Shown: positions 46,417 through 54,955 of the stretch, one piece after another
How the letters are laid out: every line of letters begins with the position of its first letter
How positions within the stretch are numbered: the first letter of the stretch is position 1
NCBI GenBank assembly: GCA_020253445.1
Contig: JADCBP010000001.1
Coordinates: 62,001 to 126,000 of the forward strand
Length of the DNA: 64,000 bases
Reading direction: 5' to 3'
Source: Methylobacterium sp.
Lineage (GTDB): Bacteria; Pseudomonadota; Alphaproteobacteria; Rhizobiales; Beijerinckiaceae
Translations under genes and position numbers: made by a program
Notes under the pieces: model-generated
The model's database searches: none
Told to the model about the DNA's origin: nothing
What the model saw: only the letters and a program-made list of their open reading frames with translations

Positions 46417-47595
46417 TCAAGCCGGCAGCGGTGCGCCGACGTAATTCTCCGCCATCAAGCGGCGCGCGCTTTCACTCGCCTGAAGCTGGCGGAATTCCGC
46501 CTCCTGCATCCGCTCCTCGAACGGCGAGAATTGCGGGAAGCGATGCAGCATCGTCGTCATCGCCCAGGAGAAGCGTTCGACGCGCCAGATCCGTGCAAGC
46601 GCGCGCTTCGAGTAATGATCGATGCCGGCGGATGATTTCTCGCGGAAGAATTCGATGAAGGCGCTCGCGAGCTCGCAAGCATCGCGCGCGGCGAGGTTCA
46701 GGCCCTTGGCGCCCGTCGGCGGCACGATATGCGCGGCATCGCCCGCGAGGAACAAGCGCCCGAAGCGCAAGGGCTCGACCACGAAACTGCGCAGCGGCGC
46801 CACGGATTTCTCGATCGACGGGCCGGGGACGACGCGGCTTGCCGCTTCCTCGCCGATGCGCCGGCGAAGTTCGTCCCAGAAGGCGTCGTCGCTCCATTGC
46901 GCGGGGTCGGTCTCCAACGGGCACTGGATGTAGTACCGGCTGCGCGTGGGCGAGCGCATGGAACAGAGCGCGAAACCGCGCTCATGCGCGGCATAGATCA
47001 GCTCCGGCGCGCAAGGCGGCACCTCGGCGAGCACGCCCAGCCATCCGAAGGGGTAGGCCCGCTCGAAACTGCGCAACGCGGCACGCGGCACGCTCGCGCG
47101 GGAGACACCATGAAAGCCGTCGCAGCCCGCGATGAACTCGCAATCGAGACGCTGCGCGACACCATCCTTCTCGAAGGTGATGAAGGGCTTGGCACTGTCG
47201 AACTCATGCGGCACGACACTCTCGGCATCGTAGATGGTTGTCGCCCCGGCCATGAGGCGGTGATCCATCAGGTCGCGCGTCACCTCGGTCTGGCCATAGA
47301 CCGTCACGGTGCGTCCGCCCGTCAGATGCGCGAGGTCGATCCGCAACGGTTCGCCCTGGAAGGCGAGTTCGAAGCCATCATGCTTCAGGCCTTCGCGGGC
47401 AAGGCGCGCACCGGCGCCAAGCCGATGCAGGAGAGCGGTGGTCGCCTCCTCGAGCACGCCGGCGCGGATACGGCCCAGAACATAATCCCGGGACTTGCGT
47501 TCGAGAATGATGTTGTCGATGCCGGCCTGCGTCAGCATTGCCCCGACAAGGAGGCCCGCCGGGCCTGAGCCGATGATCGCCACCTGAGTTCGCAT
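46417..47595 (-). CDS. pobA: 4-Hydroxybenzoate 3-monooxygenase
   Basis: A 392-residue flavoprotein that hydroxylates 4-hydroxybenzoate to protocatechuate with NADPH and oxygen. The FAD motif is IIGSGPAGLL (residues 7-16). RIRAGVLEEAT and GQTEVTRDLMDHR are PobA signatures. The GD motif is FLAGDAAHIVPPTGAKGLNL. The length is the family norm. AGGAGAG precedes the ATG at 47595. No pobR or protocatechuate genes adjoin it. It is convergent with the inositol operon. Confidence 0.94.
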   Translation of the reverse strand: MRTQVAIIGSGPAGLLVGAMLTQAGIDNIILERKSRDYVLGRIRAGVLEEATTALLHRLGAGARLAREGLKHDGFELAFQGEPLRIDLAHLTGGRTVTVYGQTEVTRDLMDHRLMAGATTIYDAESVVPHEFDSAKPFITFEKDGVAQRLDCEFIAGCDGFHGVSRASVPRAALRSFERAYPFGWLGVLAEVPPCAPELIYAAHERGFALCSMRSPTRSRYYIQCPLETDPAQWSDDAFWDELRRRIGEEAASRVVPGPSIEKSVAPLRSFVVEPLRFGRLFLAGDAAHIVPPTGAKGLNLAARDACELASAFIEFFREKSSAGIDHYSKRALARIWRVERFSWAMTTMLHRFPQFSPFEERMQEAEFRQLQASESARRLMAENYVGAPLPA

Positions 47596-47730
47596 GCGGC
47601 TCTCCTTGCCCCATCCATCCCGGTTCCCGGCCGGGTTGAGCGGGTTGGTTAGCAGAGCAATCAAGAGGGCGCCATTGTCAGGCTATGGCATTCATGCAAA
47701 TCAAGGCATGCTCTTTTGGCGTAAACGCAG

Positions 47731-47841
47731 TCACATTGGATCGATCAGCAGCACGCGCAGGTCATTCACATGGGTCTCTGTCGGCCCCGTGACCAGAAGA
47801 TCGCCGGTGCCGGCGAAAACGGCGTGCGAGTTGGTCTGCAC
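47731..47841 (-). pseudogene. C-terminal remnant of glycerate kinase/hydroxypyruvate reductase
   Basis: The last 36 codons of a lost gene: TNSHAVFAGTGDLLVTGPT followed by ETHVNDLRVLLI, then a stop. This is the end of the MOFRL domain of GckA/TtuD-type glycerate kinases, with the characteristic GDLxVTGPTxTxVND. The rest is replaced by IS-derived and unrecognised DNA. It cannot be functional. Confidence 0.75.
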
Positions 47842-47968
47842 CAGAAGCTGGACGGTTCTATCAACTCGCCCCTCGCCGATTTTAACACCAGCATTTCGCC
47901 GGCAACGTCGTGAAGCACGCTTTTGATCGACGGGAAGACGAGATTTCTCGGTCTTCGACCCGTCGTAT

Positions 47969-48499
47969 TGAACCGCCCCCGGTTTGCCGGAGGGCTCAAC
48001 TCCTGAGAAGGATGAGCCACCATGAGCAAGACGACGAACAAGTTCTTCCCCGAATTGCGCGAGCGGGCGATGACCGGGAGGTGCTAAACAGCATCTTCTG
48101 GTGACTGCGCTCTGGCGCGCCATGGGCGGAAATGCCGGCCCGCCATGGGCGGAAATGCCGGCCCGCCATGGGCCGACGACGACGGTCTACAACTGTGCCT
48201 CGCACAATCCCTTCGGGATCAACCGATGGCGGAAGGCCGGCGTCCGGGATCGGCTTATGGACGCGATCACAAACGCTTACGACAGCGATCTCCGGGCCGT
48301 TCCCGAGGCGGCCTCACCACCAAGGTTTGCCCTCGGACTTGATCCGGGGATCAAGCACTTCCGTCGGATCGCCACGCGCTTCGAGAAAACCGCCGGGAAC
48401 TTCCTCGCCGCCATCAAGCTCGCTTCCGTCCGCATCTGGCTAATTCGTAACGACGCTACGGCCTGGAGAAAGACGGGCAACAAAAAAGCTGCCGCGTAA
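47969..48499 (+). mobile_element. Insertion sequence remnants (IS3 left end and IS5-type transposase pieces)
   Basis: At 47969 TGAACCGCCCCC resembles the inverted end of an IS3-family element, and a short leader is followed at 48022 by MSKTTNKFFPELRERA, the first residues of an IS3 OrfA, ending at a stop (48087). Further on is a fragment of an IS5-type transposase: HGPTTTVYN, NRWRKAGVRDRLMDAI, then after a deletion KHFRRIATRFEKTAGNFLAA with IKLASVRIWLI. GRSRGGLTTK appears in another frame between them, showing a frameshift. Neither element keeps a catalytic core. The block adjoins the 3' end of tRNA-Lys. Confidence 0.8.
48121..48177. repeat. 23-bp tandem repeat inside IS remnant
   Basis: Two perfect 23-base units beginning CATGGGCGGAAATGCCGG (48121 and 48144) plus the first half of a third. 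It sits at the junction between the IS3 and IS5 fragments. Confidence 0.85.
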
Positions 48500-48522
48500 A
48501 CGCTTGCGAATATGAAGAAAAA

Positions 48523-48598
<76 letters not shown>

Positions 48599-48668
48599 AT
48601 CAAGGAGGCGCATGGCTTCCCGGAAGCCGGGTTGCTAGGGCATTTGCGACGGATTGTCCAGCCGGAAA

Positions 48669-49154
48669 TCAGCCCTGTTTGGCGGTCGGGCCGGAAAGTT
48701 CCGCCTGCGGGGCCGGCGGTCGGGCTGGCCGGCGCGGGGAAGACGGACGGGGCGCAGCGCGCTCGCGTTCAAGCTTGCGCAAAATCACCTTCACGGGGTT
48801 CGGCGCATGCTCCAAGGTGGCGCCGGAGGCCGCGTCTGCCACGATGCCCACCACGCCGCCGAGGATCACGTTGCCGGCAAGACCGGCTGCCCCGGCACCG
48901 CCAAGCCTCGACTTCACCTCGACGGTCTCGTCCGCATGGCCGGCGAGCCTGAAGACCACGCTGAATTCTTCCTTGCGGCTGAATCGCAGGCTGCAGGGGG
49001 TGGTGCAGGAGCTGCCGAGCGACGTCGTGGCCACCGCGCCAGGCGGCTCGGAGACGAACTCGACGTCATTGGTGGTGCCGCGCGTGACGGTGGCGCAACC
49101 GGCCAGAGTGAAAGCAAGAAAAATGGCCGCAACCGGCGGCAGAAAACGAACCAT
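48669..49154 (-). CDS. Hypothetical lipoprotein
   Basis: A 161-residue predicted lipoprotein: a hydrophobic signal ends in the lipobox AFTLAGC at about residue 20. The mature part has DVEFVSEPPGAVATTS and SCTTPCSLRFSRKEEFSVVF, a beta-rich pattern like PEGA-type surface domains with a Cys pair. A Gly/Ala-rich hydrophobic patch (LAGNVILGGVVGIVADAASG) follows, and a Pro-rich tail ends the protein. Proteins of this sort are often annotated as translation-initiation inhibitor-like lipoproteins; I assign no function. The ATG at 49154 was chosen for the signal peptide. Confidence 0.8.
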   Translation of the reverse strand: MVRFLPPVAAIFLAFTLAGCATVTRGTTNDVEFVSEPPGAVATTSLGSSCTTPCSLRFSRKEEFSVVFRLAGHADETVEVKSRLGGAGAAGLAGNVILGGVVGIVADAASGATLEHAPNPVKVILRKLERERAAPRPSSPRRPARPPAPQAELSGPTAKQG

Positions 49155-49237
49155 GATTACGAATACCCTTCCCGAAATCCTCAGATGCCCCCCCGGGCAT
49201 TCCAAGATTTCGCAGCCGCTTTCGGATTTGTCAAGGA

Positions 49238-50152
49238 TCAACGCCCCCACAACCAGGCGGCGCCACGAACGCCGGAGCTGTCGCCATGCAGGGCCGGGCG
49301 AATGGGCGTGCGGAAGTGATCGGAGAACACCCAGCGTCCGATCTCGGCCGGCAGGCGCTCATAGATCTGCGGGATGCGGCTCATGCCACCACCCAGCACG
49401 ATCACCTCAGGATCAAGGATATTCGCCATGGCCGCCAGCGCCCGACCAAGGCGCGAGACGTAGCGATCGAAGCTCGCCGCGGCCTCCGTGTCACCCGCTT
49501 CCATCGCGGCGATGATCTCGCGCCCCTTCAGCGAGCGGCCCGTCCAGCGGTGGAAATCGTTCTGGAATCCGGTGCCGGAAATCCAGGTTTCGAGGCAGCC
49601 CGGCTTGCCGCACCAGCAGGTCTCGGCCATGGCGAGTTCTTCCGGCGAAGGCCATGGCAGCGGGTTGTGGCCCCATTCACCGCCGATGCGATGCGGGCCT
49701 TCCCAGGCCGCGCCGTCGAGGGCGACGCCTGCCCCGCACCCCGTGCCGAGAATGGCGGCAAACACCACTTTCGCGCCTGCGGCCGCGCCATCCACGGCTT
49801 CCGAGACCGCGAGGCAATTGGCGTCGTTGGCGAGCCGGATCTCGCGCTGAAGCGCGGTCTCGAGATCCTGCTTCAGCGGCCTGCCATTGATCTCGGTGGA
49901 GTTGGCGTTCATCGCCAACCCCGTGCGCGGCGAGATGGCACCGGGAATCCCTGCGCCGACCGTGTGCGGACCGGCATGGCCGAGGCTCGCGAGGCGGCTC
50001 TCCGCCTCGCGCACGATGCCGACCAGCCCATCGAGAATGCCCTCATAGGTTCCGCGCGGCGTAGGGATGCGGTGGCGGAGAAGTTCCGTGCCCGCATCGT
50101 CGATCACGACGACTTCAATCTTGGTGCCGCCGAGATCCACCCCGATCCGCAT
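49238..50152 (-). CDS. ROK-family sugar kinase (fructokinase-like)
   Basis: A 304-residue ROK kinase. The phosphate-binding DLGGTKIEVVV is at residues 6-16, and the catalytic aspartate is in LANDANCLAVSEA. HRIGGEWGHNPLPWP and CWCGKPGCLETWISG form the ROK signature with its zinc ligands. The pattern is closest to the E. coli manno(fructo)kinase Mak; N-acetylglucosamine kinase is an alternative. It lies 10 bases behind leuA on the same strand and may be read with it, without an obvious link. Confidence 0.88.
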   Translation of the reverse strand: MRIGVDLGGTKIEVVVIDDAGTELLRHRIPTPRGTYEGILDGLVGIVREAESRLASLGHAGPHTVGAGIPGAISPRTGLAMNANSTEINGRPLKQDLETALQREIRLANDANCLAVSEAVDGAAAGAKVVFAAILGTGCGAGVALDGAAWEGPHRIGGEWGHNPLPWPSPEELAMAETCWCGKPGCLETWISGTGFQNDFHRWTGRSLKGREIIAAMEAGDTEAAASFDRYVSRLGRALAAMANILDPEVIVLGGGMSRIPQIYERLPAEIGRWVFSDHFRTPIRPALHGDSSGVRGAAWLWGR

Positions 50153-50161
50153 GGGCCGGCC

Positions 50162-51730
50162 TCAATGCGTGGAATGCACGCGAACCGCGCCGCGCGCGGC
50201 GCCCCTCGCATGGGTCAGCTTGTTCAGCGCCACGATATAGGCCTTGGCGGAGGAGACGAGCGTATCGGGATCAGCCGCACGCCCCGTCACAAGCCGCCCG
50301 TCGCCGCCCGCGAGCCGGACGGAGACTTCCGCCTGCGCATCCGTGCCCTCGGTGACGGCATGGACCTGATAAAGCTCCAGCTTTGCCTCATGCGGGATCA
50401 GCTGATGGATCGCGTTGAAGGTCGCATCCACCGGGCCATTGCCGGTGGCCTGCACCGTGCGGTGCTGCCCTTCGATGTCCAGCGTCAGCGTCGCGGATTG
50501 CGGCCCCATCGTGCCGGCGATGACCGTCAGCGCCACGACCTTCACGCGATCCTCGGCAGTCGCGAGATTCTCGTCGATCAGCGCCTCGATATCCTCGTCG
50601 TAGATGTGCTTCTTGCGGTCAGCCAGCGCCTTGAAGCGCACGAAGGCATCTTCCAGCTGGTTGTCGGACACTTCGTAGCCGAGGCCCTTGAGCTTGTCCC
50701 GGAAGGCGTTGCGACCCGAATGCTTGCCCATCACGAGAGAGGTCTTCGAGACGCCGACCGATTCCGGCGTCATGATCTCGTAGGTCTGGGTGTTCTTCAG
50801 CATGCCATCCTGGTGGATGCCGCTCTCATGCGCGAAGGCGTTTCGGCCCACGATGGCCTTGTTATATTGCACCGGGAAGGAAGTGGCGGCCGAGACGAGC
50901 TTGGAAGCGCGGTTCAGCATGGTGCTTTCGATGCCCGTTTCGAAAGGGAAGACATCGCCGCGCGTCTTCAGCGCCATCACGATCTCTTCCAGCGCCGCAT
51001 TGCCCGCGCGCTCGCCGATGCCGTTGATGGTGCATTCGATCTGCCGCGCGCCACCCATCACGCCGGCGATGGAATTCGCGACCGCCATGCCGAGATCGTT
51101 GTGGCAATGGACCGAGAAAATCGCCTTGTCCGCGTTCGGCACGCGACTGCGCAACATCTCGAACAAGGCACGATACTCGTCCGGCGTCGTGTAACCGACC
51201 GTATCCGGGACGTTGATCGTCGTCGCGCCGGCCCTGATGGCCGCTTCCACGCAGCGGCAGAGGAAATCATGCTCGGTGCGGGTGCCATCCTCGGCCGACC
51301 ATTCCACATCCGGCACGAGGTTGCGGGCGCGCGAAACGCTGTCGATGATCAGCTGCAGAACCGCATCAGGTTCCTTCTGCAGCTTGTATTTCATGTGCAC
51401 CGGCGAGGTGGAGATGAAGGTATGGATGCGCGGCTTCACCGCGTGCCGCACCGCCTCGCCCGCCCGGTCGATATCCTTGGCGCCAGCGCGGGAAAGACCT
51501 GCCACGGACGCGTTCTTCACGCGCCTGGAAATGGCGGCGACGGCTTCGAAATCGCCTTCGGAGGCGATCGGAAAGCCGGCCTCGATGATATCCACGCCCA
51601 TCGCATCGAGGAAATCGGCGATTTCCAGCTTTTCCTCGAAGGTCATGGTGGCGCCGGGGCATTGCTCGCCGTCGCGCAGGGTGGTGTCGAAAATCAGGAC
51701 GCGGTCCTTGGAGCCGGAACCTTGGGACAT
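50162..51730 (-). CDS. leuA: 2-Isopropylmalate synthase
   Basis: A 522-residue enzyme that condenses acetyl-CoA with 2-ketoisovalerate, the first committed step of leucine synthesis. The catalytic barrel starts FDTTLRDGEQCPGATM (residues 14-29). HCHNDLGMAVANS supplies metal ligands, and GERAGNAALEEIVMAL is diagnostic. A C-terminal LeuA dimer regulatory domain (about 375-500), which senses leucine, contains GTMGPQSATLTLDIEG. The ATG at 51730 gives the usual N-terminus. A Leu-rich short frame and a strong hairpin precede it, suggesting attenuation. Confidence 0.95.
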   Translation of the reverse strand: MSQGSGSKDRVLIFDTTLRDGEQCPGATMTFEEKLEIADFLDAMGVDIIEAGFPIASEGDFEAVAAISRRVKNASVAGLSRAGAKDIDRAGEAVRHAVKPRIHTFISTSPVHMKYKLQKEPDAVLQLIIDSVSRARNLVPDVEWSAEDGTRTEHDFLCRCVEAAIRAGATTINVPDTVGYTTPDEYRALFEMLRSRVPNADKAIFSVHCHNDLGMAVANSIAGVMGGARQIECTINGIGERAGNAALEEIVMALKTRGDVFPFETGIESTMLNRASKLVSAATSFPVQYNKAIVGRNAFAHESGIHQDGMLKNTQTYEIMTPESVGVSKTSLVMGKHSGRNAFRDKLKGLGYEVSDNQLEDAFVRFKALADRKKHIYDEDIEALIDENLATAEDRVKVVALTVIAGTMGPQSATLTLDIEGQHRTVQATGNGPVDATFNAIHQLIPHEAKLELYQVHAVTEGTDAQAEVSVRLAGGDGRLVTGRAADPDTLVSSAKAYIVALNKLTHARGAARGAVRVHSTH

Positions 51731-51822
51731 TGGAAGAATCCTCTCATCGCACCCGCGCCGGATGTTCTCTTTCGGAATCGACGGGACACGGGCTCTGTAG
51801 CGGGAAATTTTATTGCGCGCCA

Positions 51823-51862
51823 CCCCTGAGGACCCAGGCAAAGCCCGGACGGCCCTCAGGGG
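51823..51862 (-). promoter_or_regulatory. Hairpin in leuA leader
   Basis: CCCCTGAGG (overlapping the leader peptide stop) and CCTCAGGGG form a perfect 9-bp stem about 100 bases before leuA. No long T-tract follows, only AATAAAATTT after a GC patch, so it may be a pause or anti-terminator structure and not the terminator itself. Confidence 0.5.
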
Positions 51863-51912
51863 CTGATAAGGAGGATAAGCGAGAGGAGAAGCAGAAAGCC
51901 GGAAAAGGCCAC
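51856..51912 (-). CDS. Putative leuA leader peptide
   Basis: A short frame from a GTG encodes MAFSGFLLLLSLILLISP: seven Leu and two Ile codons in twelve, directly ahead of a strong hairpin and leuA. This is what a leucine-sensing attenuation peptide looks like. The true start is unclear: the GTG lacks a ribosome site, and a TTG at 51969 with GAAGG close before it would give 37 residues in the same frame. Confidence 0.5.
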   Translation of the reverse strand: MAFSGFLLLLSLILLISP

Positions 51913-52109
51913 CGCATCAAGGCGGGCAGCCTGACGAATTTCCAGAGCGCGGGCAGCGGGTTTCGTCAAAGGCCTTCAATCCCGTTTCAATGCAAAAAAT
52001 CGTAACCCAGCTTTCCGGGCCTGGCAAGCGGCTGAGTTTGTCGCCCCTTGCGGCCCGGCCTGCTCTGGAGTTGACTGGCCTCTCGCCCCGGAATTCCAGG
52101 AGATGGACA

Positions 52110-52433
52110 ATGCCCAACCTGCGCCTCGCTCCGAGCCTTGCGGCGCTTCTGCTGGCGACACCCGCCGTCGCGGATTCCATCGACGGCAAATGGTGCTCGG
52201 AGGATGGGCGACGCATCATCATCGAAGGCTCGCTCGGGCTTTGGGGCACGGCGGGGCTGAAGATTGCGGGCGAATATCTCCGCTACACCTATCTCTTCGC
52301 GATGCCTGCCGGCGAGCCCGAGGCCGGCCAGCGCGTGGAGATGCGCTTTCGCCGCATGGACCAGAGCATCGCGGTGAAAATCGGCGAAGGTGAAGCGAGG
52401 ATCTGGCGCAAATGCCCGCCGGAAGTGAGCTGA
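52110..52433 (+). CDS. Small secreted hypothetical protein
   Basis: A 107-residue protein with a signal peptide (LAPSLAALLLATPAVADS, cleavage after AVA). The mature part of about 85 residues starts SIDGKWCSEDGRR and ends with IWRKC, so two cysteines could form a disulfide in the periplasm. It is similar in style to small single-domain periplasmic proteins of alphaproteobacteria, but I recognise no family. AGGAGA precedes the ATG. Confidence 0.75.
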   Translation: MPNLRLAPSLAALLLATPAVADSIDGKWCSEDGRRIIIEGSLGLWGTAGLKIAGEYLRYTYLFAMPAGEPEAGQRVEMRFRRMDQSIAVKIGEGEARIWRKCPPEVS

Positions 52434-52505
52434 CGGATGCATTTTGCCGCGAGCGCCTCTAGCATCGCGGCCCGTCCATGTCCTGATTCGAACGAGGTTT
52501 GCGTG

Positions 52506-52838
52506 ATGCTCCGCGCTGTGTCCCTGATGGCCCTTCTCGCGCTCGGCGCTTGCCAGAGCACCGAGGCGCCGAAGCCCGTGGCGCAGGAGCCGCGCGGCGT
52601 TTCCATCACGCCGGCGGGCTTCCGCCTGCCGGAAGGCACGGGCTGCGCGGCCGATATCGCCCGCTTCCGCGCGATCATGAAGAACGACATCGAGACCGGC
52701 CACACCACGAAGACCGTCTTCGAGCAGATCGAGGGTGAGATGCAGAAGGCCGATACGATGTGCGCTTCCGGCAATGCCGGCGGCGCCTCCGCACATGTCC
52801 GGGCGACGCGCGCGCGGTTTGGCTATCCCGGCGGCTAG
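52506..52838 (+). CDS. Small hypothetical lipoprotein
   Basis: A 110-residue protein with lipobox MALLALGAC (lipidated Cys16). The mature chain has a helical segment, GCAADIARFRAIMKNDIETG, and conserved-looking AGGASAHVRATRARFGYP near the end. It is known to me only as a conserved hypothetical. The stop codon TAG is the first three bases of the repeat element that follows, so the C-terminus may have been reset by that insertion. Confidence 0.75.
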   Translation: MLRAVSLMALLALGACQSTEAPKPVAQEPRGVSITPAGFRLPEGTGCAADIARFRAIMKNDIETGHTTKTVFEQIEGEMQKADTMCASGNAGGASAHVRATRARFGYPGG

Positions 52839-53109
52839 AGCATTTTTGCGATCTGACCGAATGAGATCGGATGCTCTATTTCTTTCTTTTTTCGCATTTT
52901 CTTGGCGCGAACCGGAAACCACCTCCGCCTTCGCAGGGGCATGCTTCGCTTGAAAATGCTTGCCTCTTTCTTTTTTCGCATTTTCTTGGCGCGAACCGGA
53001 AACCACCCCCGCCTTCGCAGGGGCATGCTTCGCTTGAAAATGCTTCTCTCTTTTCCTGATCGCATTTTCTTGGCGCGAACCGGAAACCACTTCGCTTGAA
53101 AATGCTCTA
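52836..53109. repeat. Interspersed repeat element with 84-bp tandem core
   Basis: A 274-base element bounded by perfect 11-bp inverted ends TAGAGCATTTT and AAAATGCTCTA. The core repeats with an exact 84-base period: TCGCATTTTCTTGGCGCGAA begins at 52892, 52976 and 53060. Each unit also carries CGCTTGAAAATGCT. The left TAG is the stop of the lipoprotein gene, and the right end read on the other strand is the stop of the nudix gene. A single-unit relative is at 39558-39662. Confidence 0.92.
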
Positions 53110-53811
53110 AACTCCAAAAGCATGGCGCAGAAAGGCGATCTGGAAGGGTGGCATCCGCCCTTCATCCAGATCGGCCTCCCCGCGCACGATATGGATATCC
53201 GAAAGTTCCTCCTCCTCGAGCGTCTTCATGCGCTCGAGCATCAGCGCGCGTGCATCCTCGGCCGGAAAATCAATGCGCACCGGCCGCATGAAGGCGATGC
53301 GGGAAGTTCCCATCACACTCGTCCAGCGGGGCTCGACCGTGACATCAGCGGGCAGTAGCCCGGTTTCCTCGCCCAGTTCGCGCAGAACGGAACCTGCCAG
53401 ATCCACCCGCCCGTCGACCACGTCATCGAGATCGGGCGTGCCAGCCGCGAAATAGATTTTCCCGGCATTGGCGGTATGCGGACCCATCTCGCCCAGCAGA
53501 AAGGCGCCATCGCGTGCCTGCAGCGCGGCCATGGCGAAGCCGTTGCGCACCAGCGGCGGCGGATTGCCAAGGCGCATCCAGCCCAGGAACGAGCGATAAT
53601 CCGACGGCGCATAGCCTGCGCGAAAAACCCGCCCCTCCCGCCAGCCGCGATGCTGGAGGAGAACCTGCCCGTTGAAGAGCGCTGGCCTGGCCGCCGTTTC
53701 CCGCGCCCAGATCCCGGCGATTTCCGCCGCATGATCGCGCGGAAAGGGCCAGTCATAGGGTTCGAGGACGGCGTCGATCTCGTCGGTCCCGAAAATTTCG
53801 AAGCCGCTCAC
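53107..53811 (-). CDS. NUDIX-family hydrolase
   Basis: A 234-residue protein whose centre has the core of the Nudix box, LRELGEETGLL (residues 142-152), which binds the metal ion. The upstream Gly and Glu of the full 23-residue box are not at the expected places, so substrate handling may differ. Members hydrolyse nucleoside-diphosphate-linked compounds. Its ATG overlaps the stop of the PhzF gene, so the two are coupled, and its stop codon lies in the repeat element. Confidence 0.82.
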   Translation of the reverse strand: MSGFEIFGTDEIDAVLEPYDWPFPRDHAAEIAGIWARETAARPALFNGQVLLQHRGWREGRVFRAGYAPSDYRSFLGWMRLGNPPPLVRNGFAMAALQARDGAFLLGEMGPHTANAGKIYFAAGTPDLDDVVDGRVDLAGSVLRELGEETGLLPADVTVEPRWTSVMGTSRIAFMRPVRIDFPAEDARALMLERMKTLEEEELSDIHIVRGEADLDEGRMPPFQIAFLRHAFGV

Positions 53812-54719
53812 AGCAACACGCCTTCACTCATGCGAACCGCGCTGCCCCCGATCGCTGCGGCCACCAGCGCGCCATGCTGGATGTCGAGGTCCAGCGCGAT
53901 GAGGCTGGGGCGGCCCATCTCGAAACCCTGCTCGATGACAAGCTGATGCACGCCATCCTCCGGCAATTCGCAGGTCGCGGCGACGCCCGCGAAGGCTGCG
54001 ACCGCCGCGCCCGTCGCCGGGTCTTCCGGAATACCCATTTTCGGCGCGAACATGCGTGCATGCACATGGTGATCGGCATGCACGGTCTCGCGCGTGTAGA
54101 GATAGGCGGCGCTTTTGCCGGTCACGCCGAAAGCCTGCGCCCAGGCGCGCGCATCGGCAATGCCCGCGCGGCCAATGGCTTCCAGCGAACGCACCGGCAC
54201 CATCACGAAGGGCACGCCAGCGCTCCAGGCCGCGATGCCATGCGCGCCGAAGCCGATCTCGGCCGGATCAAGCCCGATCGCGGCCGCGACCACGAGAGAA
54301 TCGAAATTATGCGGCACAAGCTTCGGCAGCTGAGGCAGCGAAAAAACCGCACGGCTCGCGCGGCCCGGCCGGCGCGAAACCTCGACCCGAACGGGTCCGA
54401 TCTTCTCCTCGAGCACGATCGTCACACCTGCGCCGCCGAGCATCTCGCCCGCGCGCAACTCGGCCAGCAGCACGGCCGTTCCCACCGTGGGGTGGCCGGC
54501 GAAAGGCAGCTCATTGCCCGGCGTGAAGATGCGGATGCGCGCCGCGTTCAGTTGATCCTCCGGCGGGAAGACGAAAACCGTCTCGGGCAGATTGAATTCC
54601 CGCGCGATGGCCTGCATCTCGTCATCGGTCAGGCCATCGGAATCAAGAATGACGGCGAGGGGGTTGCCCTCGTGGCGCCTGTCCGTGAAGACATCGAGCG
54701 TGTGAAAACGGCGCGGCAT
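53808..54719 (-). CDS. PhzF-family isomerase/epimerase
   Basis: A 303-residue PhzF-fold protein built of two similar halves. The start HTLDVFTDRRHEGNPLAVIL and the catalytic-type glutamate in NLPETVFVFPP are typical, as are TPGNELPFAGHPTVGTA and EDPATGAAVAAFAG in the second half. The family includes diaminopimelate-epimerase-like enzymes acting on small metabolites; the substrate here is unknown. It overlaps the nudix gene downstream. Confidence 0.9.
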   Translation of the reverse strand: MPRRFHTLDVFTDRRHEGNPLAVILDSDGLTDDEMQAIAREFNLPETVFVFPPEDQLNAARIRIFTPGNELPFAGHPTVGTAVLLAELRAGEMLGGAGVTIVLEEKIGPVRVEVSRRPGRASRAVFSLPQLPKLVPHNFDSLVVAAAIGLDPAEIGFGAHGIAAWSAGVPFVMVPVRSLEAIGRAGIADARAWAQAFGVTGKSAAYLYTRETVHADHHVHARMFAPKMGIPEDPATGAAVAAFAGVAATCELPEDGVHQLVIEQGFEMGRPSLIALDLDIQHGALVAAAIGGSAVRMSEGVLL

Positions 54720-54955
54720 GGTGCTGGTCCCTGTTGCAACCTTTGTGACGGGGCACGCCTTTCCACGCAACCCACAAGATGAATGCGAGGCCAACGCGCT
54801 GTTGCGCGACAATTCAGGCAAGGCGTTCTAGCTTTTGAATCGTGGTGGCGGGAATGAACGTCGTTCGCTCTTGCCTCACGGCCCTTCGACCTCTTTCCTT
54901 GGGGGTCGGGCGCTTTGTCTTTGCAGAGGAACCGCACTCAAAGGAGTGTTCGAAC

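Noticed and set aside
48178-48499. A functional short transposase-like gene
   Set aside because: The frame joins transposase pieces across a deletion and lacks the catalytic acidic residues, so it is a remnant.
52892-53106. 84-bp repeats as a possible CRISPR array
   Set aside because: Units abut without unique spacers, only two and a half copies exist, and they are longer than CRISPR repeats; no cas genes are present.
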